From assembly GCF_900104815.1 (NCBI RefSeq), contig NZ_FNTD01000004.1:7377001-7441000 (forward strand): a stretch of DNA of 64,000 nucleotides, in the 5' to 3' direction. The first letter of the stretch is position 1. Each line of letters starts with the position of its first letter. Below the pieces are notes generated by a model that saw only the letters and a program-made list of their open reading frames with translations, was not told the origin of the DNA and did no database searches. This document shows positions 19,050 through 27,729 of this stretch, piece by piece. Source of the stretch: Streptomyces misionensis (GTDB lineage Bacteria; Actinomycetota; Actinomycetes; Streptomycetales; Streptomycetaceae). The translations under genes were made by a program, and so were the position numbers.

Positions 19050-20087
19050 TCAGACCCGGACGCCGAACATGAACGGGCCGCCGATGGTGTCCATCGACTC
19101 GTACCGCACGACCGTGCCGGTGCGCGGCGCGTGCAGGATCTGGCCGTTGCCCGCGTACAGGCCCACGTGGTGCAGGTCGTTGAAGAAGAAGACCAGGTCG
19201 CCGACCTGGAGCTGGCTGCGCGTGAGACGGGTCCCGATGCCCGACTGCGCCTCGGAGGTCCGCGGTATGGAGACGCCGGCCTGCGCGTAGGCCCAGGAGG
19301 TCAGGCCCGAGCAGTCGAAGGACGAGGGGCCGGTGGCGCCGTAGACGTACGGCTTGCCGATCTGGCTCTGGGCGGCGGAGAAGGCGGCGCCGGCCCGGCC
19401 GGAGGCGGAGCTGTCGTGGCCCAGGTCCACCCGCTCGGTGGAGGAGCGGTTGGCGCGCTGCTGCTCGGCCGCGAGATCCGCCTTCTCCTTGGCGGTCAGG
19501 GTGTTGAGGATCTTCTGCGCCTCGGCGAGCTTGCCCTGGACCTCCTTCTTCTTGTTGCCCAGCTCGGTCCGGGTGGCGGCGAGGTCCTTGAGCTTCTCGG
19601 TGGCCTCGGCGCGCTGCTGGGCGAGTTCGCGCTGCTTGGCCTGGATCTTCTTCAGGGCCTCGACCTGCTGGCCGCTCAACTGGTCCAGCGTGGACGCCTT
19701 GTCGAGGAAGTCGTCCGGGTCGGCGGACAGGAAGAGCTGCACCGAGGGGTCGATGCCACCGGAGCGGTACTGCGCGGTCGCCAGCGAACCCAGGCCGTCG
19801 CGCAGCTTGTTCAGGTCCTCCTGACCCCGCGCGACGTTGTCCTGGATCGTGGATATCTCCTTCTGGAGCTTCTCCTGCTTCTCCTTGGCACCGTTGTACT
19901 TCTCGGTGGCCTGCTCGGCCTGCTCGTACAGCTTGTCGACCTTCGCCTTGACCTCGTCCTTGCCGGGCTTCTCGCTCGGTGCGGCGTTGGCGGCGTTCGC
20001 GCTGAGGACGACGGCTGCGGCGGCCGCGGTGGTCAGTACGGTGACACGCGTGCGGCTCGGCTGCTTGGGTCGACGATGGGACGCCAC
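19050..20087 (-). CDS. Secreted NlpC/P60 (C40) peptidoglycan hydrolase, RipA-like
   Basis: A 345-residue exported hydrolase. It has a signal peptide (1-35, cut near ANAAPS), a long coiled coil at about 40-200 and an NlpC/P60 domain at about 230-345 with catalytic Cys in FDCSGLTSWAYAQAG, His in HHVGLYAG and a third residue in ILHAP. Such enzymes cleave D-Glu-mPap bonds in stem peptides during growth, division and germination. The coiled coil resembles the autoinhibitory part of RipA. The ATG follows AAGGAGC. The 164 bases upstream include a 6-bp hairpin (TCACTC/GAGTGA at 20151-20167) of unknown role. Confidence 0.9.
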   Translation of the reverse strand: MASHRRPKQPSRTRVTVLTTAAAAAVVLSANAANAAPSEKPGKDEVKAKVDKLYEQAEQATEKYNGAKEKQEKLQKEISTIQDNVARGQEDLNKLRDGLGSLATAQYRSGGIDPSVQLFLSADPDDFLDKASTLDQLSGQQVEALKKIQAKQRELAQQRAEATEKLKDLAATRTELGNKKKEVQGKLAEAQKILNTLTAKEKADLAAEQQRANRSSTERVDLGHDSSASGRAGAAFSAAQSQIGKPYVYGATGPSSFDCSGLTSWAYAQAGVSIPRTSEAQSGIGTRLTRSQLQVGDLVFFFNDLHHVGLYAGNGQILHAPRTGTVVRYESMDTIGGPFMFGVRV

Positions 20088-20251
20088 AGGGGCGAGCTCC
20101 TTGCTCCTTCAGCCGCCTGCCGGCACATCGGTGGGCGGGGCCCGCCGCCGTCACTCCCTCTGAGTGATCACCAACGGGGGTTGGAGCTAGACCTTAATGA
20201 CTTCCTCTCGGTTAGATCAAATGTTTGCATGGAAAGGCCTGTTCGTGCGGG

Positions 20252-20491
20252 TCAGGCGGCCAGGACCGGTCGGGTGCCCGCCTGCCGTTCGGTGCGCAGC
20301 CGCTCCAGCATGACGTCCGCGGCGGCGAGGGCCTCGTCCACCGTCCGGGTGCCGGTCATCACACACAGCGTGTACGAGGTGTCCTCCAGCTCCCGGCTGG
20401 AGTGGCCGGTGGGCTGGAGGTCATGGCGGAAACGAGCCTCGGCGAAGCGGGCCAGCAGCGCGCGCAGTTCCTTCTCCGCAGGCAGCAACAC
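20252..20491 (-). CDS. DUF5133 family protein
   Basis: A 79-residue protein beginning M(GTG)LLPAEKELRALLARF and containing LEDTSYTLCVMTGTRTVDEAL, which recalls the short Streptomyces DUF5133 family. Members often sit next to sensory phosphatases and histidine kinases and may be small regulators; no biochemical role is known to me. The GTG at 20491 is preceded by GAGAGGG at a good distance and gives the usual family N-terminus. The longer in-frame reading to 20614 is rejected. It is on the same strand as the PAS/PP2C gene upstream but separated by 166 bases. Confidence 0.65.
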   Translation of the reverse strand: MLLPAEKELRALLARFAEARFRHDLQPTGHSSRELEDTSYTLCVMTGTRTVDEALAAADVMLERLRTERQAGTRPVLAA

Positions 20492-20657
20492 AGCGACATC
20501 CCTCTCTCGGTGGGCGGGCACACGGCCCCGGCCGGACCCCGCGAACGGATCCTCCGGCGCTTCGTGTGCCCCCGAACGATCACCGTATGCATCGAGAGCG
20601 AACCCCTGTGCCACTAAGGCAGGTCAGGGCCCCCGGCCGCCACCGGGGCGTACGCCG

Positions 20658-23090
20658 TCAGCCGACCCTGATGCCCACGATGCAGGTGTCGTCGTCGGTG
20701 TCCGACCTGCTGTACGTGAGCAGCCGGTCCAGCTGCTGGTCCAGGGTCCGGGGGCCCGAACGCGCCGTCTCCAGCAGATGGGACAGGGACTCCTCCACCG
20801 AGCGGTCCCGGCGCTCGATCAGCCCGTCGGTGTACATCAGCAGGGTGTCGCCCGCGGCCAGCCGCACCTCGGTCTCCTCGTACTCCGCCTCCGGCAGGGC
20901 GCCCAGCAGCAGGCCCTTGAGCCTGGGCAGCGGGGTGGCCTCGTCCGTGCGCACCAGGACCGGCGGCAGGTGCCCGGCCCGCGCCCAGCGCAGCGTACGG
21001 CGCTCGGCGTCGTACAGACCGCACACGGCGGTCGCGGTGACCGCGCCCGTCAGATGGTGGGCGACGATGTTCAGCCAGGACAGCAGCTGCGCCGGACCCG
21101 CTCCGGTGACGGCCAGGCCGCGCAGCGCGTTGCGCAGGACGACCATGCTGGTGGCCGCCTCGATCCCGTGCCCGGCCACATCGCCGACGCACAGCAGCAC
21201 CAGCCCCGACGGCAGCACCACCGCGTCGTACCAGTCGCCGCCGACCAGGTGCTCCGTCTCGGCCGGCCGGTAGCGCACCGCCACCTGGAGGCTCGGCACG
21301 CGCAACGGCGCCTGGGTGGGCGGCATGATGGCGTGCTGGAGCTGGAGGGTGAGCCGGTTGCGCTCGACGGCCTGCTGCTCGGTGTGGGCGAGCTGGTCGC
21401 GGGTCGCGGCGAGGGCCACCTCGGTCCAGTGCTGGGCGGAGATGTCCTGGTAGGCGCCGCGCACGCCGAACAGCTGCCCGGCGGTGTCCAGGACCGGTTC
21501 GGCGACCACGCGCATGTGCCGGGTGACACCGTCCGGCCGCCGCAGTCGGAAGGCGGCGGACGCCGGCCGGTGCTGGTGCAGCAGGGTGCGCAGGAACCGC
21601 CCGATCTGGACGGCGTCGTCCGGGTGTGAGTAGGCGGGCAGGTCCTCCAGCGGCACCGGGGAACTCGTGGGCGGGCGCCCGTAGAGGTCGAACAGCTGGC
21701 CGTTCCAGGTGATCTCACTGGTGAGCAGGTTCTCCTCGAAGCCGCCGATCCGGCCGAGCCGCTGGGCGTGCTGGAGCAGACTGGCCAGGCGCGCCGTCTC
21801 GTCCTCGATGCGCCAGATGAGCAGCACGCTGGAGCCGTGCCGGCTGATGCTGATGTCGGCGACCGCGGACAGCGGCACCTGGTCGACCAGCGCGGTCAGC
21901 CGCATCCGGTGCGCACGGAACGGCTCGCCGGTGGCGTAGACCCGCTCCACGCGCTGGAACAGCTCGCCGGCGCCGGCGGCCATCGGGTAGGCCTCCAGCA
22001 GCAGGGCCCCGCCGACGACGGCCCGCGACCTGCCCGCCGGGTCGAGGAAACGGCTGTTGACGTGCTGGATGCGGAAGTCGACGAGCCGCCCGTCGTCGTC
22101 GAGGTGCGGCACCAGCACCAGCGCCGGGTCGTGCAGCCCGTCCGCCAGGTCCATCAGCTCGGCCACGTCCGGCACCACCCGAGGTCCCCAACTGGTCCCG
22201 GCGGAGGGCACGAAGTCCTCCAGGGTGTGCGCGCACAGTTCGGCGAGCGTCTCCACCTGGCGCACCACCGGCCGCGGCAGCGGCTCCTCGGCCCCGGGCC
22301 AGGCGATCTCCAGGACGCCGTGGATCCGGCCGCCCGCACCGGCGGGCACGGCGATCCGGGCGCCGTCGGGGTAGTCGCGCCGCCCGATGGTGGGCAGCCC
22401 CGACGCGGCGATGGAGGGCAGCCACTGCCCGTCGGGTTCGGTCAGTCCGCGCCGGGCCACCGTGGCCACGTCGGGCGGGACGTAGCACCAGCGGGCCGCC
22501 TCGGCGGCCGTGAAGCCCGCGCTGCCGGCCAGGGCGAGCGAACCGTCCGAGCCGGCCGCCCAGATGGCCACCGCGACGGCGCCGAGCGGGCGCAGGGCGT
22601 GTTCGAGCAGCGAGTCGGCCATGGCCTGGGCGTCGTGGGCGGCCAGGACGCCGCTCTCGGCGGCGCGCAGCCGTACGGCTGCGGACTCCTCAGCCTGCCC
22701 GGACGGGGCCGCGGCCGTGGACAGGAAGGCCTCGGTCACCTCCGCGACCCGGTCCCTGGCCGCCTGGTTGATGACGTCCACCGCGAGTTCCAGCGAGGTC
22801 ACCTGCGCCTGCTCGGCCAGCTCGGCGAGCTGCCGGCCGGCCTGGGCCGGACCGCAGCCGAGCCGCTCGATCAGGATGCCCTTGGCCAGTTCGATCAGCG
22901 CCCGGCCCTCGGCCTCGGCCTGCGCGGTCCGCACCTCGTGGCGCAGCCGCTCCACGGTGGCGGCGAGCCTGCCGACGGGGGAGCCGGGGGGCACATCGGC
23001 CGCCACGTCGTCCACCGGCGACAGCGGGGCGGGCACTCCGCTCGCCGCCTCGGTCTGGGTGCCGGGCTCGGCGGATGGCTGGATGTTCAC
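20658..23090 (-). CDS. ANTAR/GAF/PAS multidomain PP2C (SpoIIE-type) phosphatase
   Basis: An 810-residue cytoplasmic signalling protein. Residues about 55-110 form an ANTAR-like helical domain (ALIELAKGILIERLGCGPAQA), 140-290 a GAF domain, 300-560 two PAS-like segments, and 590-810 a SpoIIE/PP2C phosphatase with metal motifs GGDWYDA and GDVAGHG. Streptomyces has many such phosphatases, thought to dephosphorylate anti-anti-sigma factors and so switch alternative sigma factors. It is followed on the same strand by the DUF5133 gene. The hybrid kinase gene ends 55 bases upstream, suggesting one signalling operon. Confidence 0.88.
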   Translation of the reverse strand: MNIQPSAEPGTQTEAASGVPAPLSPVDDVAADVPPGSPVGRLAATVERLRHEVRTAQAEAEGRALIELAKGILIERLGCGPAQAGRQLAELAEQAQVTSLELAVDVINQAARDRVAEVTEAFLSTAAAPSGQAEESAAVRLRAAESGVLAAHDAQAMADSLLEHALRPLGAVAVAIWAAGSDGSLALAGSAGFTAAEAARWCYVPPDVATVARRGLTEPDGQWLPSIAASGLPTIGRRDYPDGARIAVPAGAGGRIHGVLEIAWPGAEEPLPRPVVRQVETLAELCAHTLEDFVPSAGTSWGPRVVPDVAELMDLADGLHDPALVLVPHLDDDGRLVDFRIQHVNSRFLDPAGRSRAVVGGALLLEAYPMAAGAGELFQRVERVYATGEPFRAHRMRLTALVDQVPLSAVADISISRHGSSVLLIWRIEDETARLASLLQHAQRLGRIGGFEENLLTSEITWNGQLFDLYGRPPTSSPVPLEDLPAYSHPDDAVQIGRFLRTLLHQHRPASAAFRLRRPDGVTRHMRVVAEPVLDTAGQLFGVRGAYQDISAQHWTEVALAATRDQLAHTEQQAVERNRLTLQLQHAIMPPTQAPLRVPSLQVAVRYRPAETEHLVGGDWYDAVVLPSGLVLLCVGDVAGHGIEAATSMVVLRNALRGLAVTGAGPAQLLSWLNIVAHHLTGAVTATAVCGLYDAERRTLRWARAGHLPPVLVRTDEATPLPRLKGLLLGALPEAEYEETEVRLAAGDTLLMYTDGLIERRDRSVEESLSHLLETARSGPRTLDQQLDRLLTYSRSDTDDDTCIVGIRVG

Positions 23091-23145
23091 CGGACGGGTA
23101 CTCCTCGGCCTGCGGACGGACGGTTGCGCGGTGCCGTTGCGGGCC

Positions 23146-26100
23146 TCATGCGGGCAGCCAGCGCCGGACGCAGGCGATGAGGTCGCGCGTGTCCACCGGT
23201 TTCGTCACGTAGTCGCTGGCACCGGAGGCGAGGCTCTTCTCCCGGTCGCCGTGCATCGCCTTCGCCGTCACGGCGATCACCGGCAGGTCGGCGTACTGCG
23301 GCATGCGGCGGATCTCGGCGGTGGCGGTGTACCCGTCCATCTCGGGCATCATCACGTCCATCAGGACCAGTTCCACGTCCGGGTTGCTCACCAGCGTCTC
23401 GATTCCCTTGCGGCCGTTCTCCGCGTGCAGGACGCGGAAGCCGTGCAGTTCGAGGATGCCGCTGAGCGCGAACAGGTTGCGCGCGTCGTCGTCGACGACC
23501 AGCACGGTACGGCCGCGGGTCTGCTCGTCGACCAGGTCCGCCGGGGCGTGCTGCAACTCCTCGCCGCGGACGAAGGTGAGCACCTCGCCGGGTTCCTCGG
23601 CCGACAGGTGGAGGGCGATCCGCTCCCGCAGCTCGTCCAGGCTGGAGAGGTACTCCAGCGAGCCGCCCGGCTCCACCGGCGGGTACTCCGCGCGGTGGGA
23701 GCTGTGCACCAGCACGGGAACGCCGGCGAGGGCGGAGTCGCCGTCCAGCGCCGCCAGGAACCGGGCCGACTCCCCGTCCGGGCCGCCCAGCTCCACCACC
23801 ACGCAGTGGCAGGGCTCGGCGGCGAGGGCGCCGGCCGCCTCCTGGGCGCCGACCGCGGTGATGATGTCGACCGGGATGCCGTCGGCGTGCCCGTGGTCCA
23901 TGTCGCCGACGACGCTCTCGGCGACCAGGGTCAGCAGGCCGCGCGGGCGTTCCTCCACCACGAGGAGCCTGCGGGCGCGCTGCCGCTTGGCCGCGACGCG
24001 CGGTGCCGACGCCTCCAGTTCCCGCGGGGGCGTGGCGGTCGCCTGCTCCTGCTCGTCCGGTTCGGCGGCGCCGCGCACGCCGTGCAGGTGTTCGTCGAAG
24101 TCCGGCCGGGCCACGGGCAGGTAGAGGGTGAAGGTGCTGCCCTTGCCCGGGGTGCTGTCGACGGTGACGGCGCCGCCGAGCAGATGGGCGATCTCCCGGG
24201 TGATGGACAGGCCGAGCCCGGTGCCGCCGTACTTGCGGCTGGTGGTGCCGTCCGCCTGCTGGAACGCGCCGAAGATGCTTTCCAGCTGCTGCTCCGGGAT
24301 GCCGATGCCGGTGTCCTTCACCCGGAAGGCGACCACCGAGCCGCCGCGCACCACGTCCTGCGGCACCTCGTCGTCGGTGGCGGGCTCGACGCGCAGCTCG
24401 ACCCCGCCCTGCTCGGTGAACTTCACCGCGTTGGACAGCAGGTTGCGCAGGATCTGGCGGAGCCGGGAGTCGTCGGTGAGCAGGTCGGCGGGCGCGCCGG
24501 CCGACGTGCTCACGGTGAACCCGAGGCTCTTCTGGGACGTCATCGGCCGGAAGGTGGCCTCGACGTACTCGATGAGCTGGCGCAGCGAGACCCGCTCCGG
24601 CGTCACGTCCATCTTGCCGGCCTCGACCTTGGACAGATCGAGGATGTCGTTGATCAGCTGGAGCAGGTCCGAGCCCGCCGAGTGGATGATCCCCGCGTAC
24701 TCCACCTGCTTCGGGGTGAGGTTGCGGGAGGGGTTCTGGGCGAGCAACTGGGCCAGGATGAGCAGGCTGTTGAGCGGGGTGCGCAGCTCGTGGCTCATGT
24801 TGGCGAGGAACTCGGACTTGTACTTGGAGGCGAGCGACAACTGCTGGGCGCGCGCCTCCAGTTCCTGCCGCGCCTGCTCGATCTGGAGGTTCTTCCCCTC
24901 GATGTCGCGGTTCTGCTCGGCGAGCAGCGAGGCCTTCTCCTCCAGTTCCGCGTTGGAGCGCTGCAACTCCTCCTGCCGGGCCTGCAACTCGGCCGAACGG
25001 GCCTGGAGTTCGCTGGTCAGGCGCTGCGACTCCTCCAGGAGTTCATCGGTGCGCGCGTTGGCGACGATCGTGTTGACGTTGACGCCGATGGTGTCCACGA
25101 GCTGCTGGAGGAAGTCCCGCTGGACGGCGGTGAACCGGGTGACGGAGGCCAGCTCGATGACGCCGAGCACCTGCTCCTCGAAGAGGATGGGCAGCAGCAG
25201 CAGCGTGGTCGGTACGACCTGTCCGAGACCGGAGGAGATGGTGACGTACCCGGGCGGCAGCTCGTCCACCGCGATGGTGCGGCGGCTGCGCGCGGCCTGG
25301 CCGACCAGGGAGCGGCCGAAGGAGATCCGCTCGGGCCGGTCGTCCTCGTCGGGGCGCCCGTACGAGCCGACGAGCCGCAGCTCGGGCCCCGCGGCGCCCT
25401 CCTCGGCCAGGTAGAAGGCGCCGTACTGGGCGGACACCTGGGGCACCAGCTCGTCCATGATCAGCTCGGCCACCACGCGCAGGTCCCGGTGGCCCTGCAT
25501 CAGGCCGGAGATGCGGGCGAGGTTGGTCTTGAGCCAGTCCTGTTCCTGGTTGGCCATGGTGGTCTCGCGCAGCGACTCCACCATGGAGTTGATGTTGTCC
25601 TTGAGGTCGGCGACCTCGCCGGACGCGTCGACGGTGATGGACCGGGTCAGGTCGCCCTCGGCGACGGCGCTGGCCACGTCGGCGATGGCACGGACCTGCC
25701 GGGTGAGGTTCCCGGCGAGTTCGTTGACGTTCTCGGTGAGCCGCTTCCAGGTGCCGGACACACCCTCGACCTCGGCCTGGCCGCCGAGGCGGCCCTCGGT
25801 GCCGACCTCCCGGGCGACGCGGGTGACCTCGTCGGCGAACGCCGACAGCTGGTCCACCATCGTGTTGATGGTCGTCTTCAGTTCGAGGATCTCGCCGCGC
25901 GCGTCGACGTCGATCTTCTTCGACAGGTCGCCCTTGGCCACGGCCGTGGTCACCAGCGCGATGTTGCGCACCTGGCCGGTGAGGTTGTTGGCCATGGAGT
26001 TGACGTTGTCGGTGAGGTCCTTCCAGGTGCCGGCCACGTTGGGCACATGGGCCTGGCCGCCGAGCCGGCCCTCGGTGCCGACCTCGCGGGCCACCCGGGT

Positions 26101-27414
26101 CACCTCGTCGGCGAACGCCGAGAGGGTGTCGACCATGGTGTTGATGACGTCGGCGAGCGCGGCGACCTCGCCCTTGGCCTCCACGGTGATCTTCTGCGAG
26201 AGATCGCCCTTGGCGACGGCGGTGGCGACCTGGGTGATGGACCGCACCTGGCCCGTGAGGTTGGAGGCCATCACGTTGACGTTGTCGGTGAGGTCCTTCC
26301 AGGTGCCGGCCACCCCCCGCACCTGTGCCTGGCCGCCGAGGCGGCCCTCGGTGCCGACCTCGCGGGCGACGCGGGTGACCTCGTCGGCGAAGGCGGACAG
26401 CTGGTCGACCATCGTGTTGATGGTGCTCTTGAGTTCGAGGATCTCGCCGCGGGCGTCGACGGTGATCTTCTGGGAGAGGTCGCCCTGTGCCACCGCGGTG
26501 GCCACCTGGGCGACGTTGCGGACCTGGGCGGTGAGGTTTCCGGCCATGAAGTTGACCGAGTCCGTCAGGTCGCGCCAGGTCCCCTTGACGCCCTTGACGT
26601 CCGCCTGGCCGCCGAGGCGGCCCTCGGTGCCGACCTCGCGGGCGACGCGGGTGACCTCGTCGGCGAAGGCGGACAGCTGGTCGACCATCGTGTTGATGGT
26701 GCTCTTGAGTTCGAGGATCTCGCCGCGGGCGTCGACGGTGATCTTCTGGGAGAGGTCGCCCTGTGCCACCGCCGTCGTCACCTGGGCGACGTTGCGGACC
26801 TGGGCGGTGAGGTTTCCGGCCATGAAGTTGACCGAATCCGTCAGGTCGCGCCAGACCCCCGCGACGCCCGGCACCTGCGCCTGGCCGCCGAGGCGGCCCT
26901 CGGTGCCGACCTCGCGGGCGACGCGGGTGACCTCGTCGGCGAACGCGGACAGCTGGTCGACCATCGTGTTGACGGTCTCCTTCAGCTGGAGGATCTCACC
27001 GCGCGCCGGTACGTCGATCTTCTGCGACAGGTCGCCCTTGGCCACCGCGGTGGCCACCTGGGCGATGTCCCGGACCTGCGTGGTGAGGTTCCCCGCCATG
27101 GCGTTGACCGAGTCGGTCAGCACGGCCCAGGTGCCCGAGACCCCCGGCACCTGCGCCTGCCCGCCGAGCGTGCCCTCGGTGCCCACCTCGCGCGCCACCC
27201 GGGTGACCTCGGAGGTGAACACGGACAACTGGTCGACCATGCCGTTGAAGACGGTGGCGATGTCGCCCATCAGCCCCGGGGAGTCGTCCGGCAGCCGGGT
27301 GCCGAAATCTCCGTCCCGGACCGCGGTCAGCCCCGCGAGCAGTCCTCTCAGTTCCTCGTCGCCGGGGACCGCGTCGGTCGTCCCGGTCACCTTGCCGGCC
27401 ATGCGCACCCTCAT
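23146..27414 (-). CDS. Cytosolic hybrid histidine kinase with about seven HAMP repeats
   Basis: A protein of about 1,422 residues. Residues 1-620 hold a degenerate first HAMP unit and six clear units of 92 residues, each with an [23 protein letters not shown] stretch and a GDLS-x-KI motif. A GAF domain follows at about 650-790, a coiled coil at 800-870, HisKA with [13 protein letters not shown] (phospho-His near 873), a HATPase, a poorly conserved receiver and a C-terminal receiver with [11 protein letters not shown] (Asp near 1,353). No transmembrane segment is seen, so input must be cytosolic. The ATG at 27414 follows GGGGAGCGGA; an ATG at 27402 is equally plausible. Confidence 0.9.
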   Translation of the reverse strand: MRVRMAGKVTGTTDAVPGDEELRGLLAGLTAVRDGDFGTRLPDDSPGLMGDIATVFNGMVDQLSVFTSEVTRVAREVGTEGTLGGQAQVPGVSGTWAVLTDSVNAMAGNLTTQVRDIAQVATAVAKGDLSQKIDVPARGEILQLKETVNTMVDQLSAFADEVTRVAREVGTEGRLGGQAQVPGVAGVWRDLTDSVNFMAGNLTAQVRNVAQVTTAVAQGDLSQKITVDARGEILELKSTINTMVDQLSAFADEVTRVAREVGTEGRLGGQADVKGVKGTWRDLTDSVNFMAGNLTAQVRNVAQVATAVAQGDLSQKITVDARGEILELKSTINTMVDQLSAFADEVTRVAREVGTEGRLGGQAQVRGVAGTWKDLTDNVNVMASNLTGQVRSITQVATAVAKGDLSQKITVEAKGEVAALADVINTMVDTLSAFADEVTRVAREVGTEGRLGGQAHVPNVAGTWKDLTDNVNSMANNLTGQVRNIALVTTAVAKGDLSKKIDVDARGEILELKTTINTMVDQLSAFADEVTRVAREVGTEGRLGGQAEVEGVSGTWKRLTENVNELAGNLTRQVRAIADVASAVAEGDLTRSITVDASGEVADLKDNINSMVESLRETTMANQEQDWLKTNLARISGLMQGHRDLRVVAELIMDELVPQVSAQYGAFYLAEEGAAGPELRLVGSYGRPDEDDRPERISFGRSLVGQAARSRRTIAVDELPPGYVTISSGLGQVVPTTLLLLPILFEEQVLGVIELASVTRFTAVQRDFLQQLVDTIGVNVNTIVANARTDELLEESQRLTSELQARSAELQARQEELQRSNAELEEKASLLAEQNRDIEGKNLQIEQARQELEARAQQLSLASKYKSEFLANMSHELRTPLNSLLILAQLLAQNPSRNLTPKQVEYAGIIHSAGSDLLQLINDILDLSKVEAGKMDVTPERVSLRQLIEYVEATFRPMTSQKSLGFTVSTSAGAPADLLTDDSRLRQILRNLLSNAVKFTEQGGVELRVEPATDDEVPQDVVRGGSVVAFRVKDTGIGIPEQQLESIFGAFQQADGTTSRKYGGTGLGLSITREIAHLLGGAVTVDSTPGKGSTFTLYLPVARPDFDEHLHGVRGAAEPDEQEQATATPPRELEASAPRVAAKRQRARRLLVVEERPRGLLTLVAESVVGDMDHGHADGIPVDIITAVGAQEAAGALAAEPCHCVVVELGGPDGESARFLAALDGDSALAGVPVLVHSSHRAEYPPVEPGGSLEYLSSLDELRERIALHLSAEEPGEVLTFVRGEELQHAPADLVDEQTRGRTVLVVDDDARNLFALSGILELHGFRVLHAENGRKGIETLVSNPDVELVLMDVMMPEMDGYTATAEIRRMPQYADLPVIAVTAKAMHGDREKSLASGASDYVTKPVDTRDLIACVRRWLPA
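25600..27200 (-). repeat. In-frame 276-bp tandem repeats encoding HAMP units
   Basis: The HAMP part of the hybrid kinase gene is built of 276-bp units. Two neighbouring copies (around 26,381-26,510 and 26,657-26,786) are identical or nearly so over more than 100 bases, while others differ at many third positions. This indicates recent duplication or gene conversion in the middle of the array. The repeats are coding and keep the reading frame. Confidence 0.85.
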
Positions 27415-27426
27415 TCCGCTCCCCAA

Positions 27427-27445
27427 GGGCCCCATGGAGGGGCCC
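27427..27445 (-). promoter_or_regulatory. Leader hairpin just upstream of the hybrid kinase start
   Basis: GGGCCCC (27427-27433) and GGGGCCC (27439-27445) form a perfect 7-bp stem with a 5-base loop, 13 bases before the ATG. It would fold in the 5' leader next to the ribosome site and may limit translation. Nothing else is recognised in 27,446-27,590 except A/T-richer sequence compatible with a promoter. Confidence 0.4.
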
Positions 27446-27592
27446 GGAACCAGCGCCGGGCACGCGGCCTGACCCGACGATTGGTGTGCATTTCCCCAGT
27501 TCAGGGATTTACCCGACGAGGAAATACGTCGCAGGTTAACCCAGTTGCGCGGACTCGCACAAAGCGATGGACCGGCCACCGGCGCTCGCCGG

Positions 27593-27648
27593 ACCGTCCG
27601 CCGGCCGGCAGCCGCACGGCCGGACGCGCCGCACCGTCCGCCGGCCGG
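27593..27648 (+). repeat. 16-bp direct repeat upstream of the Ser/Thr kinase gene
   Basis: ACCGTCCGCCGGCCGG occurs at 27593-27608 and again at 27633-27648, 40 bp apart. A TATTGT at 27687-27692 could be the -10 element of the kinase gene. The repeat may be a regulator site or chance in GC-rich DNA. Confidence 0.4.
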
Positions 27649-27729
27649 GCACCGGAGCGGCCCGACGACCGTCACGGCCCGTTCCGTATTGTGGCGCCCG
27701 GCACTGCCGGACGACCGAGGGAGGGGCGC

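Noticed and set aside
20088..20251. Possible c-di-AMP (ydaO) riboswitch upstream of the NlpC/P60 gene
   Set aside because: Actinobacterial cell-wall hydrolase genes often have one, but the conserved ydaO core was not recognised; only a short hairpin is seen.
25600..27200. Regular repeats suggestive of a CRISPR or minisatellite
   Set aside because: The 276-bp period keeps the reading frame and encodes HAMP domains, so the repeats are coding.
22510..27729. A very long open frame on the plus strand running through the phosphatase and kinase genes into the Ser/Thr kinase
   Set aside because: It is antisense to clear multidomain genes and has a low-complexity repetitive translation. Only the part from the GTG at 27730 shows a real domain structure.
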